From JBIQKZ01 sp044464765 (GTDB lineage: Bacteria; Pseudomonadota; Gammaproteobacteria; Burkholderiales; Burkholderiaceae_B), in assembly GCA_044464765.1 (NCBI GenBank), contig JBIQKZ010000003.1, positions 186,001 to 250,000 on the forward strand: a stretch of DNA of 64,000 nt, in the 5' to 3' direction. The translations under genes and the position numbers were made by a program. The notes beneath the pieces were generated by a model. That model was not told the DNA's origin. It worked only from the letters and a program-made list of their open reading frames with translations, and did no database searches. Below, in pieces: positions 40,815 to 51,217 of this stretch. Each line of letters begins with the position of its first letter. Positions within the stretch are counted from its first letter, which is position 1.

Positions 40815-41500
40815 GCGATCTCTTGAAATGTACCCGCATCAGTGGATGCCGGAAAAAATGAACGACTGGCCACGCCGGCAACTCGCACCCGACCGACGGC
40901 GTCCAGCGTGACACGCCTTTGCGCGAGCCACTGCACAACCTGCGCATAGATCGTGTGCTCGATGCCAAGAACACGCTGCGCCAGGCTATCAGGCGTGTCG
41001 GCCTCGAGCACTGGCACAATTCCCTGCGCCACAATCGGGCCATGATCCAGGACCGGCGTAACGAAATGTACCGTGCATCCATGCCATTGAACCCCAGTGG
41101 CCAGCGCCTGCTGGTGGGTGTGCAAGCCGGGAAAAGCCGGCAATAACGACGGATGTATGTTGATCAGACGGCCATTGAACCGCTGGACAAATGCCGCGCC
41201 CAACACCCGCATGAAGCCCGCCAGCAAGACGTAATCGGGTTGATGGGCATCGATGGCCTGGGCCAGCGCCTGGTCGAATTGATCCCGGGACGGATAATCG
41301 CGGTGCGCCACAACCTGTGCTTGCAGCCCTTCGCGACGCGCCCAGGCCAATGCCGCAGCGTCTGGGTTGCTCGACACCACCGCGCACACGCGGGCCGCCG
41401 GGCCTTGTCGGCGTGCGGCTTGCACAATGGCCTGCAGGTTGGAGCCGCGCCCCGACACCAGCACCACCAAGCGGCATATTGAAGTATTTACAGCCGACAC
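40811..41500 (-). CDS. purN: Phosphoribosylglycinamide formyltransferase PurN
   Basis: About 229 residues from GTG 41500; the longer frame to 41557 would overlap the opposite ribF gene. VVLVSGRGSNLQAI near 12-25, NIHPSLLPAFPGLHTH with the catalytic Asn-His pair, and HFVTPVLDHGPI with the catalytic Asp. PurN adds formyl to GAR in purine synthesis. The exact start is uncertain. Confidence 0.88.
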   Translation of the reverse strand: MSAVNTSICRLVVLVSGRGSNLQAIVQAARRQGPAARVCAVVSSNPDAAALAWARREGLQAQVVAHRDYPSRDQFDQALAQAIDAHQPDYVLLAGFMRVLGAAFVQRFNGRLINIHPSLLPAFPGLHTHQQALATGVQWHGCTVHFVTPVLDHGPIVAQGIVPVLEADTPDSLAQRVLGIEHTIYAQVVQWLAQRRVTLDAVGRVRVAGVASRSFFPASTDAGTFQEIA

Positions 41501-41547
41501 AGCGAATTTTCCGCGAATGGACAACCTAAGATTGTAAACTCTTGGGT

Positions 41548-42513
41548 GTGAAACCACCTTTACATATTTACCACACGCTTCCCCGGCACGACACTCATCG
41601 CCCCAGCGCGGTGACGATCGGCAATTTCGACGGCGTACATCGCGGCCATCAGACCGTCATCAAACGCGTCGTGCAGTTGGCGCAGCAGCGCGGGTTCTGC
41701 TCGACCGCCATGACCTTCCATCCACATCCTCGCGCGTTTTTTGCCGCGCGCGGGCAACGGCCCGAATTGATCCCAACCCAGATCAGCAGTCTGCGCGACA
41801 AAATCGATGCACTGGCCCGACTGGACCTTGAACAGCTTGTGCTGCAGCGCTTCAACCAGGCGCTGGCCGACATGCCGGCCGAAGACTTCATCAAGCGTTT
41901 GCTGGTTGACGGCCTGAAAACGCGCTGGCTCCTGGTGGGCGAGGACTTTCGCTACGGGCACAAACGCCAGGGCGATGTCGATCTGCTGCGCCGGGCCGGC
42001 CGTCTTTATGGCTTCGAAGTCGAAGCCATCGCCGATGTCGTCGACAACCACGGCTATCGTATTTCCAGTTCCGAGGTGCGCACGGCTCTGGCCGTCGGAA
42101 ATCTCGATCGCGCCGAATACCTGCTGGGCCGTCCCTACCATATCAGTGGCCACGTAGTGCACGGACAAAAGCTGGGACGAACGCTGGGCTATCCCACGCT
42201 GAATATCCGCGTCCCGCAGTTGTGTGCCGCTCGCTCGGGCATTTACGTGGCCCGGGCCTACGGCCTGGCCGACCAGCCCATCAATGCAGTAGCCAGCCTG
42301 GGGGTCCGCCCCACCGTCGCCGACGGCGGACATGTCATGCTGGAAGTTCACCTGCTGGACTGCCGGATTGACGCTTACGGTAAACTCACACGCATCGAAT
42401 TCCTTCAATACCTGAGGGACGAAGAGAAATTCCCCGATTTACAAGCAATGATCGCCGCCATCGACAACGATGCGCAAAGCGCTCGTGACTATTTTGCGCT
42501 CCATGGACTATAG
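41548..42513 (+). CDS. ribF: Bifunctional riboflavin kinase / FAD synthetase
   Basis: A protein of about 321 residues from GTG 41548; a TTG at 41542 is also possible. VTIGNFDGVHRGHQ near 22-35 is the nucleotidyltransferase motif, and GRTLGYPTLNI near 212-222 lies in the riboflavin kinase domain. It makes FMN and FAD. It overlaps the ileS start. Confidence 0.9.
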   Translation: MKPPLHIYHTLPRHDTHRPSAVTIGNFDGVHRGHQTVIKRVVQLAQQRGFCSTAMTFHPHPRAFFAARGQRPELIPTQISSLRDKIDALARLDLEQLVLQRFNQALADMPAEDFIKRLLVDGLKTRWLLVGEDFRYGHKRQGDVDLLRRAGRLYGFEVEAIADVVDNHGYRISSSEVRTALAVGNLDRAEYLLGRPYHISGHVVHGQKLGRTLGYPTLNIRVPQLCAARSGIYVARAYGLADQPINAVASLGVRPTVADGGHVMLEVHLLDCRIDAYGKLTRIEFLQYLRDEEKFPDLQAMIAAIDNDAQSARDYFALHGL

Positions 42514-45340
42514 AAAAACCCTGAACCTGCCCGACTCCCCGTTTCCAATGCGGGGGGATCTCGCCCGGCGTGAACCCGGCTGGGTCGCCGAATGGCAACA
42601 GAACAAGGTGTACGAATCCATTCGCGCCGCCAGCAAGGGCCGGCCGAAATTCGTACTGCACGACGGCCCGCCCTACGCCAACGGCGACCTTCATATCGGC
42701 CACGCCGTCAACAAGATCCTGAAAGACATCATTGTCAAAAGCCGCAACATGGCAGGCTACGATGCGCATTACGTGCCCGGCTGGGATTGCCACGGCATGC
42801 CGATCGAAATCCAGATCGAGAAGAAGTTCGGCAAGAACCTTCCAGTAGCCGAGGTGCAGGCCAAGGCGCGCGCCTATGCCCTTGAACAAATCGATCGCCA
42901 GCGCAACGACTTTAAGCGCCTGGGGGTTCTAGGCGACTGGGCACGCCCCTACCTGACCATGAATCACAGCAACGAAGCCAACGAGCTGCGCGTGCTGGCC
43001 CGCATTCTCGACAAGGGTTATGTGTATCGCGGTCTGAAGCCGGTCAACTGGTGTTTCGATTGCGCCTCCGCACTGGCCGAAGCCGAGGTCGAATACGCCG
43101 ACCGCGACGACCCCGCTGTACACGTCGCCTTCGCATTTTCCGATCCCGCCAAAGTCGCCCAGGCCTTTGGCCTGGATCAGGCGCACGACGGCGCCGTCGT
43201 GATCTGGACCACCACTCCCTGGACCATTCCGTCCAACCAGGCGCTTAATGTTCACCCGGAAATCGACTACGCGCTGGTGCGCCTGGCGCAGCCACGCGCC
43301 ACAGGCCCCTTGCTGTTGATCGCAAAAGAGCTGGCCCAATCCTGCCTGGATGCCTGGAAGCTTGAAGGCCAGGTCGTGGCGACCGCGCCCGGCGCAGCCC
43401 TGGCCGGCCTGGAGTTCCGCCATCCCCTCTATGCAGCCGATCCGGGTTACCAGCGCACGTCTCCTGTCTATCTGGCCGACTACGTCAGCCTGGACGCTGG
43501 AACCGGCGTCGTGCACTCCGCGCCGGCCTACGGCGTGGAAGACTTTATCTCCTGCAAAGCGCACGGACTGGACGACAGCGACATTCTCAATCCCGTCATG
43601 AGCAACGGCCAATATGCGTCCAGCCTGCCGTTGTTTGGCGGCCTGACGATCTGGAAAGCCAATCCGGAAATCGTTCAAGCCCTGGACGCAGCCGGCGCCC
43701 TGCTCAAGGTTGAGACTCTCTCCCACAGCTATATGCATTGCTGGCGCCACAAAACGCCTGTCATCTACCGGGCTACCAGCCAGTGGTTCGCCGGCATGGA
43801 CACGCAACCCAAAACCGGCCGGACCTTGCGTGAAGACGCATTGGCAGGCGTGGAGCAGACCCAGTTCTACCCCGCCTGGGGCCGAGCCCGCCTACACGCC
43901 ATGATCGCCACCCGGCCCGACTGGACCTTGTCACGGCAGCGCCAATGGGGTGTGCCCATGGCCTTCTTCGTCCACAAGGAAACGGGACAACTGCATCCGC
44001 GTACCGTCGAGCTGCTCGAAGAAGTCGCCCAATTGGTCGAGAAGAACGGCATCGAAGCCTGGCAGACACTGGATCCCGCCACGCTGCTTGGCGACGAGGC
44101 CGAACACTACGAAAAGAACCGCGACACACTGGACGTCTGGTTCGACTCAGGCACAACGCACGCTACCGTGCTGGGTGGTCGCGACCACGAAATCCAGGGT
44201 TCGCACGCCGACGAGCTGCAGTGGCCCGCCGACCTGTATCTTGAAGGTTCGGACCAGCACCGTGGATGGTTCCACTCCTCGCTGCTCACCAGTTGCATGC
44301 TGTACGGCGTACCACCGTACAAAGCGTTGCTGACCCATGGTTTCGTGGTGGACGGCGCCGGCCGAAAAATGAGCAAATCGATGGGTAATGTCGTTGCGCC
44401 GCAAAAGGTGTCCGACTCGCTGGGCGCCGAGATCCTGCGTCTCTGGACGGCATCCACCGATTACTCCGGCGAGCTGTCCATCTCCGAGGAAATTCTAAAG
44501 CGTGTCGTGGAAGGCTACCGGCGCATCCGCAACACCCTGAAATTCCTGCTGGGCAACCTGCACGACTTCGATCCGGCCGCCAACGGCGTGGCGCTGGAAA
44601 ACATGTTCGAAATCGACCGCTATGCCCTCGCCATAACGGCAGCCATGCAGGCCGACACGCTGGCCAATTACCAGCGCTACGAGTTCCACCCTGCCGTTGC
44701 CCGCCTCCAGATTTTCTGCTCCGAGGATCTGGGCGCCTTCTATCTGGACATCCTGAAAGACCGCTTATACACCACAGGCCAGGACAGCGTGGCGCGACGG
44801 TCCGCGCAAACCGCACTGTTCCACATCACGCATGCTCTGCTCAAGCTGATGGCGCCCATCCTGTCCTTCACAACCGAAGAAGCCTGGAAAGATCTGCATG
44901 CGGGCAAAGATATTCCCAGCATCTTCACTGGCCTTTTCCATACGCTTCCCGAGCAGCCCGACGGCGACGCACTGGTTGACAAATGGCAACGACTAAGGAG
45001 TATCCGCGGCGATGCCATGCGCAAGATCGAAGATCTGCGCACCACAGGCAGCATCGGTTCCTCATTGGATGCCGAACTCGACATCTACGCGCCAGCCGCC
45101 GACCATGCCGTGTTGGCCTCCCTTGACGACGACCTTCGCTTCGTTTTGATTGTCTCGCGCGCCACTGTGCATCAACACGAGGGGGAACTCGATATCCAGG
45201 TAAGCGCCACTGCATACGAGAAATGCGAGCGCTGCTGGCACCACCGCCAAGACCTGGGCTGCGACCCTCAACACCCCACCCTTTGCGGGCGTTGCGTGGA
45301 TAATTTGTTTGGCGACGGGGAAGCGCGGCACCATGCCTGA
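42503..45340 (+). CDS. ileS: Isoleucyl-tRNA synthetase
   Basis: A 945-residue class I synthetase. The HIGH motif at 64-67 and KMSKS motif (RKMSKSMGN) are visible, with an editing domain between. The C-terminus has zinc ligands CERCWHH and CGRC. It charges tRNA-Ile. The start ATG 42503 overlaps the ribF stop. Confidence 0.96.
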   Translation: MDYRKTLNLPDSPFPMRGDLARREPGWVAEWQQNKVYESIRAASKGRPKFVLHDGPPYANGDLHIGHAVNKILKDIIVKSRNMAGYDAHYVPGWDCHGMPIEIQIEKKFGKNLPVAEVQAKARAYALEQIDRQRNDFKRLGVLGDWARPYLTMNHSNEANELRVLARILDKGYVYRGLKPVNWCFDCASALAEAEVEYADRDDPAVHVAFAFSDPAKVAQAFGLDQAHDGAVVIWTTTPWTIPSNQALNVHPEIDYALVRLAQPRATGPLLLIAKELAQSCLDAWKLEGQVVATAPGAALAGLEFRHPLYAADPGYQRTSPVYLADYVSLDAGTGVVHSAPAYGVEDFISCKAHGLDDSDILNPVMSNGQYASSLPLFGGLTIWKANPEIVQALDAAGALLKVETLSHSYMHCWRHKTPVIYRATSQWFAGMDTQPKTGRTLREDALAGVEQTQFYPAWGRARLHAMIATRPDWTLSRQRQWGVPMAFFVHKETGQLHPRTVELLEEVAQLVEKNGIEAWQTLDPATLLGDEAEHYEKNRDTLDVWFDSGTTHATVLGGRDHEIQGSHADELQWPADLYLEGSDQHRGWFHSSLLTSCMLYGVPPYKALLTHGFVVDGAGRKMSKSMGNVVAPQKVSDSLGAEILRLWTASTDYSGELSISEEILKRVVEGYRRIRNTLKFLLGNLHDFDPAANGVALENMFEIDRYALAITAAMQADTLANYQRYEFHPAVARLQIFCSEDLGAFYLDILKDRLYTTGQDSVARRSAQTALFHITHALLKLMAPILSFTTEEAWKDLHAGKDIPSIFTGLFHTLPEQPDGDALVDKWQRLRSIRGDAMRKIEDLRTTGSIGSSLDAELDIYAPAADHAVLASLDDDLRFVLIVSRATVHQHEGELDIQVSATAYEKCERCWHHRQDLGCDPQHPTLCGRCVDNLFGDGEARHHA

Positions 45341-45872
45341 CCACGGTAACGCCCAACGCTCAAGACGGCCACAAGGCCGTTTCTGGGCCTGGCTGCTTGC
45401 CGCCGCCATCCTGATCGCGCTGGATCAAGTCACCAAGCTGTATTTCGACTCTCAACTGCAGTACGGCCAGCGCCTGGCCGTACTGCAGTTCTTCGACTTC
45501 ACCTTGCTTTACAACCCCGGCGCCGCCTTCAGCTTTCTGGCCGAAGGCGAAGGCTGGCAACGCTGGCTTTTTACGGCCATAGCCTTGGGCGCCGCCGGCC
45601 TGATCACTCATCTGCTCTGGCGCAACCCGCGCCAGATCGTGTTTTGCAGCGCGCTAACCGCAATCCTGGCAGGCGCCATCGGCAACCTTATCGACCGCAT
45701 CCAGCACGGGCACGTCATTGATTTCCTGCTGTTTTATTGGAATGGCTGGCATTTTCCAGCATTCAATATTGCGGATATCTGCATCACCTGCGGCGCCATC
45801 CTCCTGATTCTCGACGAAATCCTGCGCATCCGCCGCGAGCGTAGAAAGAACGTCCGATCCGTCGAAACCTGA
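45333..45872 (+). CDS. lspA: Lipoprotein signal peptidase
   Basis: A 179-residue membrane protease with four spans. Catalytic Asp residues sit in GNLIDRIQHGHVIDF and FNIADICIT. It cleaves prolipoproteins such as PqiC. ATG 45333 overlaps the ileS stop. Confidence 0.94.
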   Translation: MPDHGNAQRSRRPQGRFWAWLLAAAILIALDQVTKLYFDSQLQYGQRLAVLQFFDFTLLYNPGAAFSFLAEGEGWQRWLFTAIALGAAGLITHLLWRNPRQIVFCSALTAILAGAIGNLIDRIQHGHVIDFLLFYWNGWHFPAFNIADICITCGAILLILDEILRIRRERRKNVRSVET

Positions 45873-45884
45873 AAGGCTTTCACT

Positions 45885-47090
45885 ATGGCTGACCTTGCAG
45901 AAAAACGCTATGTTCTTGGCCTGACCGGCGGAATCGCCTGCTACAAGATTGCCGAGCTGGTGCGCCGCATGCAGGATCACGGCGCCATCATTGACGTCGT
46001 CATGACCGAAGCAGCTACGCACTTTATCACGCCCACCACCATGCAGGCTTTATCCGGTCGGCCGGTGTACCTCGACCCTTGGGACAACCGTATTCCCAAC
46101 AGCATGGCGCACATTAACCTGAGCCGGGGTGCGCACGCCATAGTCATTGCCCCGGCCAGCACGGATTTCATTGCAAAGCTGGCCCAAGGCCAGGCGAACG
46201 ACCTGCTCTCCACCTTATGTGTTGCCAAGGGGAACTGTCCCTTGCTGGTCGCGCCGGCCATGAACCACGAAATGTGGCAGCACCCGGCCACCCAGCGCAA
46301 TGTGCAGCAGCTTCGCGCCGATGGCGCCATTATTCTGGGGCCGGCCGCCGGCGATCAGGCCTGTGGCGAAACCGGCACGGGCCGCATGCTGGAACCCGAC
46401 GAACTGCTGGCCGAGCTAATTGCCTTCAGCCAACCCAAAACGCTGGCGGGCAAACGCATCGTCATCACCGCCGGCCCCACCTCCGAGAGCATTGACCCGA
46501 TCCGGGTCATCACCAATCGCTCCTCCGGCAAAACCGGCTATGCCATTGCACAGGCCGCCTACGAAGCCGGCGCCGATGTCCTGCTGATCTCGGGGCCCAC
46601 GGCGCTTGCCGCGCCCTACGGCGTCAGCCGCATCGACGTCGAAAGCGCCGTGCAAATGCATGCGGCGGTCATGAGCAACGCCCGCGATGCCGACGTGTTC
46701 ATTTCTGTCGCGGCCGTTGCCGATTGGCGAGTGTCCAACGCCAGCCCGCGAAAGCTCAAAAAGAACGCGGGGAACGAGCCGCCCGAAATCCGGTTTACGG
46801 CAAACCCCGACATCCTGGCCGAAGTCGCTGCACTGCCCTCCGCGCCGTGGTGCGTAGGTTTTGCGGCCGAAACTGAAAACCTGCACGAACACGCCAAGGC
46901 CAAGCGGGCACGCAAGGGAGTTCCCTTGCTGGTGGGTAATCTGGCGCAAGACGCCATGCACGCCGAGCACACCACACTGGTGCTGTTTGACGACGCAGGC
47001 GCGCATCCGCTTCCGACCCTGCCCAAGCTGGATGCCGCACGCCAGCTTGTTCGCGCGATCGCTACGCGCCTGCCGTCGCTCCAAGCCTGA
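45885..47090 (+). CDS. coaBC: CoaBC: phosphopantothenoylcysteine synthetase/decarboxylase
   Basis: A 401-residue two-domain protein. The N-terminal flavin decarboxylase part has GGIACYK and APAMNHEMW; the C-terminal synthetase part has ITAGPTSESIDPIRVITNRSSGKTG and AVADW. It catalyses two steps of coenzyme A synthesis. Confidence 0.93.
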   Translation: MADLAEKRYVLGLTGGIACYKIAELVRRMQDHGAIIDVVMTEAATHFITPTTMQALSGRPVYLDPWDNRIPNSMAHINLSRGAHAIVIAPASTDFIAKLAQGQANDLLSTLCVAKGNCPLLVAPAMNHEMWQHPATQRNVQQLRADGAIILGPAAGDQACGETGTGRMLEPDELLAELIAFSQPKTLAGKRIVITAGPTSESIDPIRVITNRSSGKTGYAIAQAAYEAGADVLLISGPTALAAPYGVSRIDVESAVQMHAAVMSNARDADVFISVAAVADWRVSNASPRKLKKNAGNEPPEIRFTANPDILAEVAALPSAPWCVGFAAETENLHEHAKAKRARKGVPLLVGNLAQDAMHAEHTTLVLFDDAGAHPLPTLPKLDAARQLVRAIATRLPSLQA

Positions 47091-47134
47091 CCGCGCAACC
47101 CGTTCCTCTTCCACCCGACCAACAAGGATAAAAG

Positions 47135-47596
47135 ATGCACCGACGTATCGAAGCGCGCATTGTCAACGACGCGCTAGGCAAAAACATTGAGCTGCCCACC
47201 TATGCAACCGATGGTTCAGCCGCCATGGATTTGCGCGCTTGTATCGACGCTCCGGTCGTCATTGCGCCGGGAAGCCGGCAATTGATAAAAACGGGCCTGG
47301 CCATCAATATGCTGGACCCCAATCTGGTCGCCATCGTAGCGTCCCGTTCAGGGCTATCGTTGAAGCACGGCATACGCGTGGCGCAGGGGATCGGCGTCAT
47401 CGATGCCGACTATCATGGCGAGATCGGCGTCATCATAGCCAACGACGGCGACGCCGGCTATGAAATCCAGCCAGGCGAGCGCGTTGCGCAATTGATGTTC
47501 CAGCCAGTGGTTCAGGTGGCCCTGCACTATGTCGACCAGTTCTCCAGCGAAACCGGCCGTGGCGAAGGAGGTTTTGGCAGCACGGGCAAGGTGTGA
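47135..47596 (+). CDS. dut: dUTP diphosphatase
   Basis: A 153-residue trimeric dUTPase with its motifs: GSAAMDLRA, SRSGLSLKHGI, GVIDADYHGEIGV, GERVAQLMF and RGEGGFGSTG. It hydrolyses dUTP to dUMP and keeps uracil out of DNA. Confidence 0.95.
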   Translation: MHRRIEARIVNDALGKNIELPTYATDGSAAMDLRACIDAPVVIAPGSRQLIKTGLAINMLDPNLVAIVASRSGLSLKHGIRVAQGIGVIDADYHGEIGVIIANDGDAGYEIQPGERVAQLMFQPVVQVALHYVDQFSSETGRGEGGFGSTGKV

Positions 47597-47602
47597 AGTA
47601 CC

Positions 47603-48250
47603 TTACACACAACCTTTGAAGTCTACGCCCGGCTCCGTTGGCAACGCTTGCCCGGCGATCTGGGCGGCAATCAACGCCGCAATGCTTTTCAAACTGGCCT
47701 GATGGCCCCTGACCAGCCCGGGTATGCTATCGTCGACCGGTGTTTGCACCAGGGCCCGGCAAACACGCACGGGCGTCGCCTTGGGCGCATTGCGCTGCGC
47801 CAGCCGCCACGTCGCTTCCTGGACCGCCATCTGGTTGTACAGCGAATCGAAACGATTGACTTGCACATTAACAACCCAAATCGGCAACCCCTCGGGCGCA
47901 CGAGTCAGATCGATATCCAATACGCCCAGCCGGGCCGTCAGCGCCGCAGACAATGCATTGCGCCACTCGTCGCCCAAGGGCGCGGCCCAGATCGACTGGT
48001 TAAGCAATTGCACCCCTGCGCCATTATCCTTGGCCAGGACAATCTGTGGCCGATTGACCTGCTCGGGCACGATTACCCTCTGGACGCTGATCGCATAGCC
48101 GATGCTGGGTACAGGCGCTGCAGACGTTTCCGTGGCGACGAGACTTTGCGCCGGAAGCAAGGTGTAATAACTGCTGGGCGGCACTGAAGCGCATCCAGCA
48201 GCCATCAGCGCGAGGGGTATCCAGATAGAAAGGCGAACATTCTTCAGCAC
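47603..48250 (-). CDS. pqiC: PqiC-like outer-membrane lipoprotein
   Basis: A 215-residue ABC-transport auxiliary lipoprotein. The lipobox LMAAGC (about 15-20) follows a hydrophobic signal. The SSYYTL start of the mature part is typical. It partners with PqiAB in intermembrane lipid transport. GTG start with AAGGAAATAATCC upstream. Confidence 0.82.
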   Translation of the reverse strand: MLKNVRLSIWIPLALMAAGCASVPPSSYYTLLPAQSLVATETSAAPVPSIGYAISVQRVIVPEQVNRPQIVLAKDNGAGVQLLNQSIWAAPLGDEWRNALSAALTARLGVLDIDLTRAPEGLPIWVVNVQVNRFDSLYNQMAVQEATWRLAQRNAPKATPVRVCRALVQTPVDDSIPGLVRGHQASLKSIAALIAAQIAGQALPTEPGVDFKGCV

Positions 48251-48264
48251 GGATTATTTCCTTT

Positions 48265-49899
48265 TTAATCAGGCAGGACATCCGCCGGTTGGCCACGGAG
48301 CAGAGCCGACGGATTCGCCTGCAGGGAATCGCTTAACATACGCAAGGAGTTGGCGGCGTTATTCAATTCCCTCAAGGTGTTCTCCACGCTGGAATTCAGG
48401 GGCGAATCCAGGGCCAGCAATGCCCCCGCCCTATCCAGCGAAACCTGGGCGGCCTTCAGTGTGGCATTCAGTTGCGGAGCAATTTTCTTGTCGATGGTTG
48501 CCAGCATCGCTTTCATCTCTTTCAAGCTGGCCTGGAGATCGTTGCCGATGCCCTCGAAGGGGATCGCATCCAGCTTGGTCACGATCGAGCTGATTTGCTC
48601 CTGCAAACGATCGAAGTTGCCAAGAATGGTCGGCAGCTGGATGGGATGCTGATCCGGATCGACGTCAACAGGTTCCGCTTTCGGGAAGAAATCCAGTGAA
48701 ATGAACTGCTGGCCGGTCAACAGGTTGGAAGCTTGCATCTGGGCGCGCAAACCATGACGAATCATGGGGGCCAGCAGGAGCTGCCCCGGATAGCTGCCCG
48801 GCGTGTAGTCGGGGTTTCGTTCCACCATGCGCTCGTAGGCCCCGCCAAAGCGCATCGGATACAAATGGACCTTGACCAAGGTGTAGAACTTTCTGGTTTT
48901 GTCGTCGAACTGCAGGTCGATGTCGTACACCTGACCCAGCACCATACCGCGGAAGTCCACCGGCGCGCCCACCTTCAGGCCACGTACGGACTGATGGAAG
49001 AGCATGTCCACCCGGAACGGCACGCCATCAGGGTCGGCCATGGCGTCGCTTTCGTTGGCGCTAAGCACAAAGCTTGCATTGGCCGGCGCCTGCTTGTCAT
49101 CCATAAGACTGGCCGGAGCGAAAGCAACCCCCCCGGCGATTACCGAAGCAAGTGAACCGGTTCTAATCGAAAAACCAGAGGCGCTCAGCGAGACGTCGAC
49201 ACCGCTGACATTCCAGAAACGGGCGTCGGTGGTAACGTACTTATCGTTGGGCGCGTCGATGAAGATCTGCACGTCGACCATGCGGCCATCAGAGCTAAGC
49301 GCATAATCGATCACGCGCCCCACCGGAATCCGGCGAAAGTAAACCGGCGACCCGACCTCTAGCGAGCCAAGATCGGCGGTGGTCAGGTGATAGCGCCTTC
49401 CCGGGCGATCCGTAGCGATTTCAGGGGGTTTCTCAAGGCCCACAAAGTCGTACACCGCCGGGGCGTCGCTGAGGGTTTTAGGCGCATCAACACTAATGTA
49501 GGGACCCGACAGCAAGGTACCCAGGCCCGACACACCGCTAATGTCCAGACGCGGCCGAACCACCCAGTACTTTGCTTCTTCCTGGGTAAAGTAGCGCGAG
49601 CCTTCGCGATTAAGCTGCACCTTCACCAACACCCCGCTGCGATCCTCGGCAACCCGAATGTTCGACACCAATCCCACCACAACGTCTTTGTAGCGAACCT
49701 TGGTTTGCCCCACCTCGATCCCCTCGGCGGCTTGAAAACTGATGGTCACCACAGGCCCAATGCTCATCCAGCCTCGAATCAGCAAAGACAGGCCAATCAG
49801 CGCTGCGACGATAGGCACCAACCAAATCCACGAGATTCTCGTGCGGCGCGCTTTAATGATGGGAGTTGCAGGTTCGGGAGTGGCGTTGGGGTCCGTCAT
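48265..49899 (-). CDS. pqiB: PqiB-like MCE lipid-transport protein
   Basis: A 544-residue protein: one N-terminal membrane span (about 22-43) and three MCE domains, followed by a long helical C-terminal section that in E. coli PqiB forms the tip of a tunnel. It carries lipids across the periplasm. ATG 49899 with a GAG ribosome site. Confidence 0.87.
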   Translation of the reverse strand: MTDPNATPEPATPIIKARRTRISWIWLVPIVAALIGLSLLIRGWMSIGPVVTISFQAAEGIEVGQTKVRYKDVVVGLVSNIRVAEDRSGVLVKVQLNREGSRYFTQEEAKYWVVRPRLDISGVSGLGTLLSGPYISVDAPKTLSDAPAVYDFVGLEKPPEIATDRPGRRYHLTTADLGSLEVGSPVYFRRIPVGRVIDYALSSDGRMVDVQIFIDAPNDKYVTTDARFWNVSGVDVSLSASGFSIRTGSLASVIAGGVAFAPASLMDDKQAPANASFVLSANESDAMADPDGVPFRVDMLFHQSVRGLKVGAPVDFRGMVLGQVYDIDLQFDDKTRKFYTLVKVHLYPMRFGGAYERMVERNPDYTPGSYPGQLLLAPMIRHGLRAQMQASNLLTGQQFISLDFFPKAEPVDVDPDQHPIQLPTILGNFDRLQEQISSIVTKLDAIPFEGIGNDLQASLKEMKAMLATIDKKIAPQLNATLKAAQVSLDRAGALLALDSPLNSSVENTLRELNNAANSLRMLSDSLQANPSALLRGQPADVLPD

Positions 49900-49909
49900 C
49901 AATATCTCG

Positions 49910-51199
49910 TCAGGCGGGTGAACGGTTGGCCGGCAGGTTGTCGCGGTGCGACGGAACGGCTGGGAGCTCGTTCTTGGCCTGATCCCAGCCGATGCGTGGA
50001 TCGTAGGACATCGCGGCCAACATCGTCAAAATAACGACCAGGCCGAATGCCGCAGCGCCGGGCCCTGCCGTGATCTGCGACATGCCCGGAAAATTACCCA
50101 TGGACGATAACAGAATCACCACGAAGACATCCAGCATCGACCACTGGCCAATGAATTCCACCAACTCGTAAAGACGTGTGCGTTGCCGTTGAACCCGCAC
50201 TCCATCCCATCGGCGTCGCACCATCAAGACACCCAAAGCCAGCAGCTTGGTCATCGGCACCATCACACTGGCGACGAACACCACAATCGCCAGATCGGCC
50301 GACCCCAGCCGCCAAAGCTCAATCACGCCCCCCAGAATGGTGTGGCTCGATACCCCGGTGGGCATGCGCAAATTCATGACCGGCAGGACGTTGGCCGGGA
50401 TATACAGGATGGATGCGGCAATGACTAAGGCCCAGGCGCGGCTAAGGTGCTGGGGCTTGCGAAAATGCATTGACGTGTGGCAGCGCTCGCAGCGCACCGT
50501 GGCCTGGGTATCCCGAATCGACTGCACAAAGCCGCAGGCTGCGCAATCAGCATGCGGCAGTTTGGGGTCGAAGCCCTGCCCTGAACGCATGACGACGCCT
50601 TCGTCTTCGGCATGGCGCCACAAACGTTGAGAGGTAATCCGGCCAAGAATGGTCATCAGCACGGTGAGCCCGGCATACGCCCACATGGCGGGACCGGGGC
50701 GCATTACGGCAAGATCAGCCATCTTCACGACAGCCACCAAAATAGCCAGAACCAAGACCGGCACCATGCTCCAACGAGGAATCTCGTGCAGAACCCGCAT
50801 GCCAAGATTGAAGTCATAGGGCAAGCGGCGTGTCTGGATGGCGCGCAACGCCCACAAGACAAAGCAGATATGCCCTAAAGGCAATACAAAGGCGAACAAG
50901 GCCGCCATGACGGCAATGGTGTAGCGCCCCTGCTGCCAGGTGATCCACAAGGCCTCGGGCAGCGTTGCGTTGACCGTCAGGCCTTGCAACCTGAACTGCG
51001 CAATGGGAAACCAATTGGCAATGGCAAAAACGACAAGGCCGGCAAAGGCAATGGCTATCCAGCCGTTAAGGCTGACCCCTGTTTGACGAAACAGCACATA
51101 CCCGCATCGCGAGCAACCCCCCATGCCGCCTGCCGGGGCAACGGGCCGCACATGCAACTGCCCGCATTGATGGCAAGCGATCAGGGGACGTTCGGTCAT
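49910..51199 (-). CDS. pqiA: PqiA-like membrane protein
   Basis: A 429-residue protein with two halves, each starting with a zinc-binding CxxC pair (ACHQCGQL ... CSRCGY and CAACGF ... CERCHT), and several membrane spans. PqiA is the inner-membrane partner of PqiB. ATG 51199 is preferred to an upstream TTG. Confidence 0.87.
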   Translation of the reverse strand: MTERPLIACHQCGQLHVRPVAPAGGMGGCSRCGYVLFRQTGVSLNGWIAIAFAGLVVFAIANWFPIAQFRLQGLTVNATLPEALWITWQQGRYTIAVMAALFAFVLPLGHICFVLWALRAIQTRRLPYDFNLGMRVLHEIPRWSMVPVLVLAILVAVVKMADLAVMRPGPAMWAYAGLTVLMTILGRITSQRLWRHAEDEGVVMRSGQGFDPKLPHADCAACGFVQSIRDTQATVRCERCHTSMHFRKPQHLSRAWALVIAASILYIPANVLPVMNLRMPTGVSSHTILGGVIELWRLGSADLAIVVFVASVMVPMTKLLALGVLMVRRRWDGVRVQRQRTRLYELVEFIGQWSMLDVFVVILLSSMGNFPGMSQITAGPGAAAFGLVVILTMLAAMSYDPRIGWDQAKNELPAVPSHRDNLPANRSPA

Positions 51200-51217
51200 T
51201 AGCGCAGGCAAGCCTTA